From: UBA1941 sp046329575
GTDB taxonomy: Bacteria > Bacteroidota > Bacteroidia > Chitinophagales > LD1
Direction: 5' to 3'
Length of the DNA stretch: 64,000 nucleotides
Assembly (NCBI GenBank): GCA_046329575.1
Contig: JAXLUJ010000003.1
Span: 62,001 to 126,000, forward strand
The position numbers were made by a program, and so were the translations under genes. Each line of letters begins with the position of its first letter. Positions within the stretch are counted from its first letter, which is position 1. Of the stretch, positions 22,701 to 31,207 are shown in pieces. The notes under the pieces are model-generated. The model was not told the DNA's origin, did not search any database, and saw only the letters and a list, made by a program, of their open reading frames with translations.

Positions 22701-23744
22701 TCAACTCATCATTTCCACTCCGTTTCCTGCTACAAACCGCCCGATGTTTACCGCTTCAGGAAAAGCGTTTAAAAAGATTTTTTCGCAATCAGGATCAACA
22801 GCTATCAATAAACCGCCATTGGTTTGCGGATCGCAAAGCACCAACAGTTTTTCGCCATCAACCCCCAAGGTTTTTTCACCATAAGCTTTCCAATTACGCA
22901 TCGTATTATCGGCATACACAAATGCCGCACAAAGTTCTTTCACCTTATTGAAAACGGGAATGCGATCATAGTGCACTACCGCTTTCAAACCGGCGCCATC
23001 ACACATTTCCAGCAAATGACCCAACAAACCGAAACCGGTCACATCGGTCACCGCGTGCACCTGCTCCCATTCTGCCAAACGCATTCCGGCCACATTCAGC
23101 GTACACATACTTTTTATCGCGTCTTCTATTTCGCTTGCCGTAATCACATCTCGCTTACAAGCGGCGGCCAACATACCGGTGCCAACAGGTTTGGTCAAAA
23201 AAATCAGATCGCCATCCTTTGCGGTGCTGTTGCGCTTGATGTGAGCGGAAGCAATTTCTCCACTCACCGACAATCCAAAAAATGGTTCTGCCGAATCAAT
23301 AGTATGACCGCCGGCCAGGATAACGCCCGCTTCTTTGCAAATGCTTAAAGCCCCTTGCATCACCTCACGGGCAAGAGAGGCAGGTATTTTTTCGCTGGGC
23401 CAACCCAATACAGCCAAGGCGCCAAATGGCCGGCCGCCCATGGCATAAATATCACTGATTGAATTTGCTGCGGCAATTTTTCCAAAAGTAAAGGCATCAT
23501 CAACCACAGGCGAAAAGAAATCGACGGTTTGCAATAAGGCGCGCCCATTGCCCAGATCGAAGGCAGCCGCATCATCGCCGGTTGAAAATCCAACTAACAA
23601 TCGTTCGCCTTCAGCAGAAAGACCTTTGGTGATTTCATGCAACACCGCCGGCGCTATTTTACAACCGCAACCGGAAGCTTTTGAAAAATGAGTAAGCCGT
23701 ACTGGTTTTGGCGCGTTGCTTAATGGTTCAAAAGTTAGTGTCAT
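22701..23744 (-). CDS. selD: Selenophosphate synthase
   Basis: This 347-residue enzyme makes selenophosphate from selenide and ATP. The N-terminal glycine-rich loop ASGCGCKI carries Cys26, where many homologues use selenocysteine, and Lys29. The DDAA (GDDAAAFDLG), FFSPVVDDAFTFG and GGHTIDSAEPFFGL blocks of the PurM-like fold are present. The catalytic site uses Cys, so no recoding is needed. It overlaps selU by 4 bp (ATGA), so the pair is translated together and serves tRNA selenouridine. No selA, selB or selC is in the window. Confidence 0.95.
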   Translation of the reverse strand: MTLTFEPLSNAPKPVRLTHFSKASGCGCKIAPAVLHEITKGLSAEGERLLVGFSTGDDAAAFDLGNGRALLQTVDFFSPVVDDAFTFGKIAAANSISDIYAMGGRPFGALAVLGWPSEKIPASLAREVMQGALSICKEAGVILAGGHTIDSAEPFFGLSVSGEIASAHIKRNSTAKDGDLIFLTKPVGTGMLAAACKRDVITASEIEDAIKSMCTLNVAGMRLAEWEQVHAVTDVTGFGLLGHLLEMCDGAGLKAVVHYDRIPVFNKVKELCAAFVYADNTMRNWKAYGEKTLGVDGEKLLVLCDPQTNGGLLIAVDPDCEKIFLNAFPEAVNIGRFVAGNGVEMMS

Positions 23745-24790
23745 ATAGTTTCTATGGAACGATTGGCAGTCTTTTTAGCGTGCTGCAATAATGCCATTGC
23801 AATTGAAGCTGTGTCCTGATCTTCAAACTTCAGGAATTGTACCGGGCCGTTGCCGCGTTGTTCCAGCGAATGCCGGTAGGCTTTATCGTAATAATGTAAA
23901 GCCAAAGCCACTGCGGCTTCCAACTCATTTGCATGAACATGCTGCACTGCTTTACGCATGGCCTCGGAACCCATTCTTCTTTCTATCTTCTCAAAACAAG
24001 CGATCAGCTCTTCTTTAGAGGCATCGCCATAACAGCGCACCGCTTCTTTGATTCGCACTTCTTTATTTCTTTCTATAAAAAATAATGGCGACTGCCGCAG
24101 TTGATCGCGAAAATTGGGCGGCAAAAAGCATTTGCCGATACCGCGGCTTTCATCTTCCACCCATACCGGCTGATCGGAATTAAAATCAATCAGTTTTTCA
24201 AACAATCTGTTTTCAAAAGTTTCCTGTGTAGGCTGATCGGGTTGAGCGATAGCGCCAAAGGCGGAACCGCGGTGATGTGCAATGGCCTCTAAATCGAGCA
24301 CCTGTTCGCCAGCCCGCTGCAATTGGTGCAGTACCGGCGTTTTGGCGCTGGCGGTTGGGCCACCCAAAATCAAGTACGGCCGTGGCTTTGATAATTCCAC
24401 TGCTGCAAAGTGACGAAAGCTTTTGTAACCACCGGAAAGTGTGAACACTTCATAGCCGGCGGTTTCCATCAACCAGGCTACGGAACCCGAGCGCATACCT
24501 CCGCGCCAGCAATGGATGTAGATGGTATTGTTGGAAACCAAAGGTTTGACAAATTGCACAAAAGAAGGAATTTTCGGACCTACGATTTCCAGGCCTGCCT
24601 CAACGGCTTCCCGTTTGCCTGCTTGCTTGTAAAGTGTGCCGATTTGGGCTCTTTCTTCATTACTGAACAAAGGCATATTCACCGCTCCCGGTATGTGGCC
24701 GCGAAGAAATTCAGCCGGCGAACGCACATCAATAAGCAGCGCCTTTCGGGACTGTTGCCAAAACAAATTCGCTTGAAGGGCTTTAGCCAT
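23741..24790 (-). CDS. selU: tRNA 2-selenouridine synthase (SelU/MnmH)
   Basis: The enzyme replaces sulfur with selenium in 2-thiouridine at tRNA position 34. From the ATG at 24790 it has 349 residues: an N-terminal rhodanese domain (DVRSPAEFLRGHIPGAVNMP, then CWRGGMRS with catalytic Cys94, E. coli Cys97) and a C-terminal P-loop domain. The P-loop reads GGPTASAKT (about 143-151), with alanine where family members normally have glycine (TGSGKT), which is unusual. The frame opens 48 bp further upstream, but MAKALQ is a better start. It is co-translated with selD through a 4-bp overlap. Confidence 0.92.
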   Translation of the reverse strand: MAKALQANLFWQQSRKALLIDVRSPAEFLRGHIPGAVNMPLFSNEERAQIGTLYKQAGKREAVEAGLEIVGPKIPSFVQFVKPLVSNNTIYIHCWRGGMRSGSVAWLMETAGYEVFTLSGGYKSFRHFAAVELSKPRPYLILGGPTASAKTPVLHQLQRAGEQVLDLEAIAHHRGSAFGAIAQPDQPTQETFENRLFEKLIDFNSDQPVWVEDESRGIGKCFLPPNFRDQLRQSPLFFIERNKEVRIKEAVRCYGDASKEELIACFEKIERRMGSEAMRKAVQHVHANELEAAVALALHYYDKAYRHSLEQRGNGPVQFLKFEDQDTASIAMALLQHAKKTANRSIETI

Positions 24791-24804
24791 GCCCGAAAAT
24801 AATA

Positions 24805-25251
24805 TTAAGAACCGGTTGCGCGCTGTTGTAATGCCCAATGTTCTTTTTTAAGCGCACCGGGAAAATAACGTTGTAGCAAATCGCGAACAATACATTCCAG
24901 GCCATCAATGGTAGAAGGCTTTTCAATAGTGTCGGCAACCTTGATTTGTTGCTCTACATTTTTGGCAAAGTGGAAAGGCGAAGTGGAGTAAATTACCACC
25001 GGCACCTGTTTCAACCGCTCTATTTTATTGAGTTCAATGAGCAGGTCGCTGCCGCCCATGAACGGCATGCCCAAATCTAACACAATCAATTTTGGTAAAA
25101 GTTCTGCCGATTGCAATTTCTGAAGGGCATCTAAACCGTCAACAGCCGTTACATAATTCACCTCGGCCTCGAAGTCCTCCAGCACGGCCCGGAATAGGTT
25201 GCGGTCGTCGGCGTCGTCATCAATTAAAAATAAGGTCTCTCCCGTTTTCAT
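24805..25251 (-). CDS. Single-domain response regulator
   Basis: This 148-residue protein is one receiver domain: acidic pocket LIDDDADD (9-16), phospho-acceptor Asp59 in VLDLGMP, switch Ser/Thr in VVIYSTSP (about Thr90) and Lys111 in EKPS. There is no output domain, like CheY or Rcp1-type regulators that act by protein contact or in phosphorelays. It lies 14 bp upstream of selU in the same direction. No histidine kinase is adjacent; the nearest in the window is at 53.6 kb. Confidence 0.87.
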   Translation of the reverse strand: MKTGETLFLIDDDADDRNLFRAVLEDFEAEVNYVTAVDGLDALQKLQSAELLPKLIVLDLGMPFMGGSDLLIELNKIERLKQVPVVIYSTSPFHFAKNVEQQIKVADTIEKPSTIDGLECIVRDLLQRYFPGALKKEHWALQQRATGS

Positions 25252-25462
25252 AGTACACCGTTTTTCCCTTCATAAAAGAAAGTACCGCGAAAGGCAGTAA
25301 CAGATTGGGTAAAAAGCACCTCGTAGCAAGGGTTTCAGGGCGTTTCTTTCAACTGATCCTGATCAGTATTTTCAAACAAAATGATGATAAAATGCAGCAA
25401 AAGGATTCGTTTTCATGACAAAACCGTGACATAAGATTGCCTTATCAAAGCACTTTTGCGGC

Positions 25463-26731
25463 ATGGAAAGAAAAATTTACCTCATCGTTATTTTATTGTC
25501 GTTTGTAATGGTTTCCAGGGCGGTACCGGCCGATTCCATTCTTTTAGGCGCCAATGCCGCCAACATGGTTTTTTATAAATTGAGCAATGGCACAAAAACG
25601 GTGGCTTCAAATACCGATTGGCATATAGCGCTATCGATGCGGCCGGCTATCATCCCCAAATCGACCAACCGTGCTGTTTGTATTCGCATCAATGGTGCCG
25701 CCGGGGTGAAATTATACCATGCCGCCGGAAAGGACACCAGTTCGTTTTCTACTCTTGATACTACAGGTTATCGCACCTGGCCACAGTATTTTGATGGCGA
25801 TACCAACTGGAACCTTGGTGCTTTTAATGCCACCAAAAATTTTGCCGATGATTTTAATTATGGTTGGGGCGAATATGTAATCAGTGGCAATGTACACTCG
25901 GTGGTAGGCGATTCGCTGTTTCTACTTCAACTGCCCGACGGCAGCCTTAAAAAGCTTTCTATACTTAGCGATTGGAAAGACACGGTGATGTATTTTCAGT
26001 TTGCCAATATCGACAACAGCGGTTTTATGCTGCAGGCGGTAAGTAAGAAACAATACGGCACTAAGAATTTCGTTTACTACGACTTACAGAATCACGTTGT
26101 TCACGATAAAGAACCCGCCAGTGGCGATTGGGATCTTTTGTTCACCCGATATACTACAACCAACCACAGTTCGTTGGCGCTAACCGAAGACATGGGTGTG
26201 CTTCAAAATGAATATGTTTCAGCCGTTCAAACCGATTATCCTGAATCGCTTGAAAGCTATTATGGTGGTCCGTTATTGCCTTCTATGAATGTGATCGGGA
26301 AAAATTTCAGAAATGCAGCAGGCGATTCGGTGTACAGCGATCGTGCATTTTTTGTAAAAGGCCGGGATGGTGCCCAGTACAAATTGCAGTTTACTGCTTT
26401 TGGAGGAACCAGCAACGGTATGTATGCCTTTAACAAAACGCTGGCAGCAGCAAACGGAATTGAGGAGCGGGAAAATCAATCGCTGCAAATAGTATTGATG
26501 CCAAATCCAGTTCATGGCGCAGCCATTATTCGTATGGAGGCCGGCAGCAACTGTACGGCTTTGCTGGAAATTTGCGATATCAGCGGAAGAAACGTGATGA
26601 GCCAGCAGTTGGAGTTAGAAAGTGGCCGGAACGATTTGGCATTGCCGGTTCAGCAACTACAAACAGGTGCTTATGTGCTAAAAGTACAAACCGGTTCCGA
26701 AACCGCGCATTTGCGAATGGTGGTGGAATAG
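25463..26731 (+). CDS. HmuY-like secreted protein with T9SS type A sorting domain
   Basis: This 422-residue protein has a signal peptide (to about SRA, residue 20). Its body of about 320 residues has repeated HmuY-like features: NTDWHIALSM and SGDWDLLFTRYTT, each followed by beta strands, and YKLQFTAFGGTSNG. HmuY is a haem-binding all-beta protein of Porphyromonas; relatives in Bacteroidota are mostly uncharacterised. From about 345 a type A sorting domain follows (LMPNPVHGAAIIRM, ISGRNVMSQQL, TGAYVLKVQTG, RMVVE), so it should be exported by T9SS and surface-anchored or released. A haem role is only inferred, and no haem transport genes are nearby. Confidence 0.75.
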   Translation: MERKIYLIVILLSFVMVSRAVPADSILLGANAANMVFYKLSNGTKTVASNTDWHIALSMRPAIIPKSTNRAVCIRINGAAGVKLYHAAGKDTSSFSTLDTTGYRTWPQYFDGDTNWNLGAFNATKNFADDFNYGWGEYVISGNVHSVVGDSLFLLQLPDGSLKKLSILSDWKDTVMYFQFANIDNSGFMLQAVSKKQYGTKNFVYYDLQNHVVHDKEPASGDWDLLFTRYTTTNHSSLALTEDMGVLQNEYVSAVQTDYPESLESYYGGPLLPSMNVIGKNFRNAAGDSVYSDRAFFVKGRDGAQYKLQFTAFGGTSNGMYAFNKTLAAANGIEERENQSLQIVLMPNPVHGAAIIRMEAGSNCTALLEICDISGRNVMSQQLELESGRNDLALPVQQLQTGAYVLKVQTGSETAHLRMVVE

Positions 26732-26782
26732 TGGGAGAAACTAAAAACGAAAAACTTACCGCTAAAAACTATTTTAGCGCGC

Positions 26783-27526
26783 ATGGCAATTTTTGAGGAT
26801 TTTGGGAATTACCTTTTGATGGTGCGCCACAGCGTGGCCAAACCCGAGAAAGCCAGTATGTATTCGAAAGAAGTATTCCGGCAGATGAACGATATTGGCA
26901 TTGGTTCGCTTACCATTATCGCCATCATTTCTACGTTTATTGGAGCTGTTACAGCCGTTCAATTCGCTTACCAGCTTCGCGGAATCGGCCTGGTACCCAT
27001 GTGGTGGATGGGATCTATTGTAAGGAAATCGTTGATTCTGGAAATGGCGCCTACGTTAACGGCACTGCTGCTGGCCGGTAAGGTAGGCTCTAATATTGCC
27101 ACCGAACTGGGTTCGATGCGCATATCCGAACAAATTGATGCCTATGAGATTATGGGGGTGAACACCCGTTCCTATCTGATTGGGCCGAAGATTGCGGCCT
27201 CGTTGGTAGTAGTGCCGATGTTGATCATAATTGCCGTTTTTTTGGGGATAATTGGCGGCTGGGCGGCCGGGGTTATGGGGAAATTCTTTACAACTGCCGA
27301 ATATGTTCGTGGTTTGCAAGATTATATGAAGAATTGGGACGTTGTAGTGATGTTTATTAAATCAATACTTTTTGCCTTTATAGTTTCCTCCATCCCTTGT
27401 TACAAGGGTTATAATGTTACAGGCGGGGCGTTGGAAATTGGCCGCGCCAGCACCCAGGCAGTAGTTTTGAGCAGTATCTTTGTGATTATTGTAAATTTCT
27501 TTGTAGCCTTTTTCCTACTCGGTTAA
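26783..27526 (+). CDS. mlaE: MlaE-family ABC transporter permease
   Basis: This 247-residue inner-membrane protein of the MlaE/YrbE family has the family core STFIGAVTAVQFAYQL, LTALLLAGKVGSNIATELGSM, MRISEQIDAYEIMGV and about five membrane helices. With the following ATPase gene it forms the membrane part of a Mla-type lipid transporter that moves phospholipids between inner and outer membranes. The ATPase gene starts 9 bp downstream. The MCE-domain protein (MlaD) is not adjacent; DinB-like and sucD genes follow instead. Confidence 0.93.
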   Translation: MAIFEDFGNYLLMVRHSVAKPEKASMYSKEVFRQMNDIGIGSLTIIAIISTFIGAVTAVQFAYQLRGIGLVPMWWMGSIVRKSLILEMAPTLTALLLAGKVGSNIATELGSMRISEQIDAYEIMGVNTRSYLIGPKIAASLVVVPMLIIIAVFLGIIGGWAAGVMGKFFTTAEYVRGLQDYMKNWDVVVMFIKSILFAFIVSSIPCYKGYNVTGGALEIGRASTQAVVLSSIFVIIVNFFVAFFLLG

Positions 27527-27535
27527 GCATTTCAA

Positions 27536-28294
27536 GTGATAGAAATAAAGAACATAACCAAAGCATTTGGCGGACAAAAGGTTCTGAAAGGCATTTCCGC
27601 CGTTTTCGAATCCGGAAAATGCAATCTGATAATTGGTAAAAGTGGGAGCGGAAAAACTGTGACGCTGAAAACCATGGTAGGATTGGTGGAACCTGATTCC
27701 GGAGAAGTGTTGTACGACGGCCGCGATTTTACCCATATGAACTTCCATGAAAGGAAGATGATTCGCCGCGAGATCGGGATGCTATTTCAGGGTTCGGCCC
27801 TTTTTGATTCCATGACGGTAGAGGAAAACATTCGTTTTCCATTGGATATGTTCACCAACATGACGGTGCAGGAAAAGGAGGAACGCGTGAATACCTGCCT
27901 GAAGCGGGTAAACATGGTGAACACCAATAAAAAATATCCGGGCGAACTTTCGGGCGGTATGAAGAAAAGGGTGGGTATTGCGCGGGCCATTGTGCTCAAC
28001 CCGAAATATTTGTTTTGCGATGAACCCAATAGCGGTCTAGACCCCAAAACCAGTTTGGTTATCGACGATTTGATTAAGGAGATTACTATAGAATTCGATA
28101 TGACTACAGTGGTGAACACCCACGATATGAATAGTGTGATGGGTATAGGTGATAATGTAGTATTTCTTCACGAAGGGTTGAAGTATTGGGAAGGCAATTC
28201 GGCCGAAATCATGAATATCCGCGACGGTGAACTTTTTGATTTTATATTCGCCTCCGATTTTTTGAAAGATTTGCGTAAAGCCGCCGACAAATAA
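27536..28294 (+). CDS. mlaF: MlaF-family ABC transporter ATPase
   Basis: This 252-residue cytoplasmic ATPase has Walker A GKSGSGKT (34-41), a Q-loop in LFQGSALFDS, signature LSGGMKKRVGIARA, Walker B YLFCDEPNSGLDP and an H-loop (VVNTHDMNS). The GTG at 27536 is the start codon; the next ATG would remove Walker A. The protein powers the MlaE-type lipid pump. The organisation mlaE-mlaF without mlaD is common in Bacteroidota, where the MCE gene often lies elsewhere. Confidence 0.94.
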   Translation: MIEIKNITKAFGGQKVLKGISAVFESGKCNLIIGKSGSGKTVTLKTMVGLVEPDSGEVLYDGRDFTHMNFHERKMIRREIGMLFQGSALFDSMTVEENIRFPLDMFTNMTVQEKEERVNTCLKRVNMVNTNKKYPGELSGGMKKRVGIARAIVLNPKYLFCDEPNSGLDPKTSLVIDDLIKEITIEFDMTTVVNTHDMNSVMGIGDNVVFLHEGLKYWEGNSAEIMNIRDGELFDFIFASDFLKDLRKAADK

Positions 28295-28296
28295 CA

Positions 28297-28836
28297 ATGG
28301 ATACGGGAAAGTGGATCAGCGAGTTAGATGAAATGACCGCAGCCGTGAAGGCCGAATTCGGTGGGCTGACGGCAGTTGAAATGATGCGTAAGCCTACGGC
28401 CAATGCCTGGAGCATTGCCGAAAACCTCGACCATCTTATTAAAGTGAACAACACCTATCCTCCGGTGCTGGAGCAAATGCGCAGCGGTAGCTATTCGCTG
28501 CCGTTTATAGCCAAAATCGGATTTCTTGTTAAAGCAACTGGGAATATGATTTTGGATAGTGTTCAGCCCAACCGCAAGCGAAAAATGAAGACGTTTCCGA
28601 TATGGGAGCCTGCTGTGGGAGCTTCTGTTACGATAGCCGATTTCGAAAAACATCAGGAAGAGATCAAGCAAATGATTCGCGCTTCTCAGGATTTGCTTGG
28701 CAGAAATGCAAAACTATCATCGCCGGCCAACCGAAATTTGGTGTACACGCTGGATAAGGCGTTTGATATCATTTGTTCGCATGAAAGGCGCCATTTGGAG
28801 CAAATGCGTGAAGTAAAAAAACTAATCTCCAATTAA
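28297..28836 (+). CDS. DinB-superfamily protein
   Basis: This 179-residue four-helix-bundle protein of the DinB/YfiT superfamily has metal-ligand histidines where expected: ENLDHLIKVN in helix 2 and the SHERRHLEQM pair near the C-terminus. The NAWSIAENLDHL block is typical of DinB_2. Members include thiol transferases (bacillithiol and mycothiol related) and many unknowns; the substrate here is unknown. It starts 2 bp after the mlaF stop codon, probably in the same transcript. Confidence 0.82.
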   Translation: MDTGKWISELDEMTAAVKAEFGGLTAVEMMRKPTANAWSIAENLDHLIKVNNTYPPVLEQMRSGSYSLPFIAKIGFLVKATGNMILDSVQPNRKRKMKTFPIWEPAVGASVTIADFEKHQEEIKQMIRASQDLLGRNAKLSSPANRNLVYTLDKAFDIICSHERRHLEQMREVKKLISN

Positions 28837-28860
28837 TTTCAACTAAAATTCAAAACAGAT

Positions 28861-29739
28861 ATGAGTGTTCTGGTAAATAAAAACAGCCGCATCATTGTAC
28901 AAGGTTTTACCGGCAAGGAAGGCACCTTCCACGCTACGCAAATGATAGAGTACGGCACCAATGTAGTAGGCGGTGTTACCCCCGGCAAGGGCGGTGAAAC
29001 CCACATCGGAAAACCGGTGTTCAATTCGGTGGCTCAGGCACGAAAGGAAACCGGCTGCGATGTGAGCATCATATTTGTACCCCCTGCTTTTGCGGCCGAT
29101 GCTATCATGGAAGCCGCCGATGCAGGCGTAGAACTCATTGTTTGCATTACCGAAGGTATTCCGGTGCAGGATATGGTGATGGCCAAGAATTACCTCAGTA
29201 CGCGCCAATCGCGTTTGATTGGTCCGAACTGCCCTGGCGTCATCACTTCGGGCGAAGCTAAAGTGGGCATTATGCCGGGCTTTGTATTTAAACCCGGCCG
29301 TGTGGGAATTGTTTCCAAATCAGGAACATTAACTTACGAAGCAGCCGATCAGGTAGCCAAGGCCGGTTTAGGCGTAAGCACCGCAATCGGAATTGGCGGC
29401 GATCCAATTATTGGAACTACCACTAAGGAAGCCGTAGAACTTTTCATGAACGATAAGGACACCGACGCTATTGTGATGATTGGCGAAATTGGTGGCAGCC
29501 TGGAAGCCGATGCTGCCCGTTGGATTAAAGCCAGCGGCAATACAAAGCCGGTTGTGGGCTTTATTGCCGGGCAAACTGCTCCTCCGGGACGGCGCATGGG
29601 TCATGCCGGTGCTATTATTGGCGGTGCTGATGACACGGCTGCAGCCAAAATGCGCATTATGAGCGAATGTGGCATTCACGTAGTAGATTCACCTGCAGCC
29701 ATTGGCGAAACCGTAGCGCGGATTCTGAAGGGCGCATAG
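28861..29739 (+). CDS. sucD: Succinyl-CoA ligase, alpha subunit
   Basis: This 292-residue TCA-cycle enzyme interconverts succinyl-CoA and succinate with NDP phosphorylation. The CoA-binding Rossmann domain (IVQGFTGKEGTFH, FVPPAFAADA, CITEGIPVQDM), GPNCPGVI, GEIGGSLEADAA and the phospho-histidine His248 in GRRMGHAGAI (E. coli His246) are all present. Length is normal. The beta-subunit gene sucC is not adjacent, unlike the usual sucCD operon, but split subunit genes are common in Bacteroidota. A 9-bp repeat array starts about 10 bp after its stop codon. Confidence 0.95.
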   Translation: MSVLVNKNSRIIVQGFTGKEGTFHATQMIEYGTNVVGGVTPGKGGETHIGKPVFNSVAQARKETGCDVSIIFVPPAFAADAIMEAADAGVELIVCITEGIPVQDMVMAKNYLSTRQSRLIGPNCPGVITSGEAKVGIMPGFVFKPGRVGIVSKSGTLTYEAADQVAKAGLGVSTAIGIGGDPIIGTTTKEAVELFMNDKDTDAIVMIGEIGGSLEADAARWIKASGNTKPVVGFIAGQTAPPGRRMGHAGAIIGGADDTAAAKMRIMSECGIHVVDSPAAIGETVARILKGA

Positions 29740-29749
29740 GTAGGTTTTT

Positions 29750-29841
29750 GTGTGGTGAGTGTGGTGAGTGTGGTGAGTGTGGTGAGTGTGGTTAGTGTGG
29801 TTAGTGTGGTGAGTGTGGTGGGTGTGGTTAGTGTGGTAGGT
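29750..29841 (+). repeat. 9-bp tandem array (GTGTGGTGA/GTGTGGTTA), about ten units
   Basis: About ten units with a 9-bp period follow the sucD stop codon directly; GTGTGGT is nearly fixed and the last two bases vary (GA, TA, GG). The long minus-strand frame across it (Leu-Thr-Thr repeats) reflects the period being a multiple of three and is not taken as a gene. Confidence 0.85.
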
Positions 29842-29923
29842 TTAGCACTCTTCGTATTCATCTTCGTAATTTGAAATTTACAATTTGAAATTTGCAAGGC
29901 ACTATTTTTTAGCGATGTCTTTT

Positions 29924-30319
29924 ATGAAATCTATTCTTTCTACAATCGTATTGCTGCTCGTATTGAGCAGTTGTAAAGATTCGACTGATTTGACCATCAA
30001 CCGCACCGGAACCTATTTGGCAACCGGTGTTTATACGAATTACAATAAAGCGGTGATCAGCGCGGTAGATACCAAGACGTTGGACATCCAACTGCAGAAC
30101 GGCGCCGGTGAAACTTATGTGGAATTTCCTTCGGCAGTGCTATCTACTGCTGATAAATTCAGTATTGACGAAGATGTGACGATCCGAAATTTGTCGGGTA
30201 CTTATCACGCCAGTGGTTCCGGTACTTACGTAGATAATTCGGTTTCTTTTACGGTAGTAGCAAAGAACAAGGCCGATACCACGCAAACTTTCTCTATTCC
30301 TTTTGCAGGAAGTCGTTAG
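29924..30319 (+). CDS. Small lipoprotein of unknown function
   Basis: From the ATG at 29924 the protein has 131 residues with a lipoprotein signal peptide (MKSILSTIVLLLVLSSC, lipidated Cys17). The mature part is about 115 residues of beta-rich sequence with IRNLSGTYHASGSGTYVDNS, resembling small lipocalin/FABP-like sandwich lipoproteins of Bacteroidota. Upstream in-frame ATG codons (29885, 29915) give poorer leaders. The final TAG is shared in antisense with the stop of the neighbouring hydrolase gene (4-bp convergent overlap, TTAG). Confidence 0.72.
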   Translation: MKSILSTIVLLLVLSSCKDSTDLTINRTGTYLATGVYTNYNKAVISAVDTKTLDIQLQNGAGETYVEFPSAVLSTADKFSIDEDVTIRNLSGTYHASGSGTYVDNSVSFTVVAKNKADTTQTFSIPFAGSR

Positions 30320-31149
30320 ATCCTGCTTTCCATCCAGCTTAAAATTCCTGCCAGCACCTTTTCGCGCTCTGCTGCTGGTTCATTGTGCAGTTCGTGATAA
30401 TAATCTTTATACGGCTGGAAAGTAATGAGTGATTTTGGTGCTTTCGCAACAAATTCTTCCGAACCGGAAAAAGAGATTAACCGATCAGCAGTGCCATGTG
30501 CAATATAGGTTGGCAGTGAAAGTGAAGCGGCATTTTCGAGCGCCCATGCAGCAGCATTGTAGGTATCAAAAAAGGTTCCGGCGCGGGCGGTGTTGTGCAC
30601 CATGGGATCCTGTTCATATTTGCGCACTTCTTCGCGGTCGCGCGAAATAGCGCTGGTATCCAAATCCGCTTTTTCCGGAAATTTTGGATAGATATTCTTC
30701 ATGATCTTTGCCAGAAAAATTTTGGAAGCCGGTGGATCGAACCCCAATTTCAACCAAGGTGCAGTTGCTACAACTCCATTTACCGAAGGTTTACGGCGCA
30801 ACGCATAGTTCAACACCATGTTGCCGCCCATACTATGACCGTAGATAAACAACGGTAAGCCGGGATAACGGCGCGATGCTTCCTCTAATAAATTCTTTAT
30901 AGCATCCATTGACGCCTCCAATGAAGGCGAAAAACCACGAGGGCCTTCACTTTTCCCATGGCCAAATTGATCGATCGCCAGAGTAGCAAAACCGTTTTGA
31001 CCAAAACGTTTAGCCACATGTTCATAGCGCCCGCCATGTTCGGCAAAGCCGTGTACCAGGCACACTACCGCTTTTGGTTTTTCGGGGCTCCAGCCCTGTG
31101 CATACAATTTATAGCCATTCTGATCCCAGTTCCATTCAAAATGATTCAT
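30316..31149 (-). CDS. Monoacylglycerol-lipase-like alpha/beta hydrolase
   Basis: This 277-residue hydrolase of the serine aminopeptidase/Hydrolase_4 group has the oxyanion region LVHGFAEHGGRYEHVA, GHGKSEGPRG, nucleophile elbow GHSMGG (Ser106), Asp222 in IAHGTADRLI and His252 in YYHELHNE. The motif set matches monoglyceride lipases and lysophospholipases, so it probably acts on lysolipids or monoacylglycerols in the cytoplasm. It has no signal peptide. It is divergent from the next gene. Confidence 0.88.
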   Translation of the reverse strand: MNHFEWNWDQNGYKLYAQGWSPEKPKAVVCLVHGFAEHGGRYEHVAKRFGQNGFATLAIDQFGHGKSEGPRGFSPSLEASMDAIKNLLEEASRRYPGLPLFIYGHSMGGNMVLNYALRRKPSVNGVVATAPWLKLGFDPPASKIFLAKIMKNIYPKFPEKADLDTSAISRDREEVRKYEQDPMVHNTARAGTFFDTYNAAAWALENAASLSLPTYIAHGTADRLISFSGSEEFVAKAPKSLITFQPYKDYYHELHNEPAAEREKVLAGILSWMESRI

Positions 31150-31207
31150 ATCGATTTTTTGTTCAGTAAGTTTAAACTAAAATTACAAGCATTATAAAAT
31201 CTAATCC

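Noticed and set aside
29676..29897. 73-codon minus-strand frame of Leu-Thr-Thr repeats, and a similar one at 63408-63674
   Set aside because: Both are produced by the 9-bp arrays, whose period is divisible by three.
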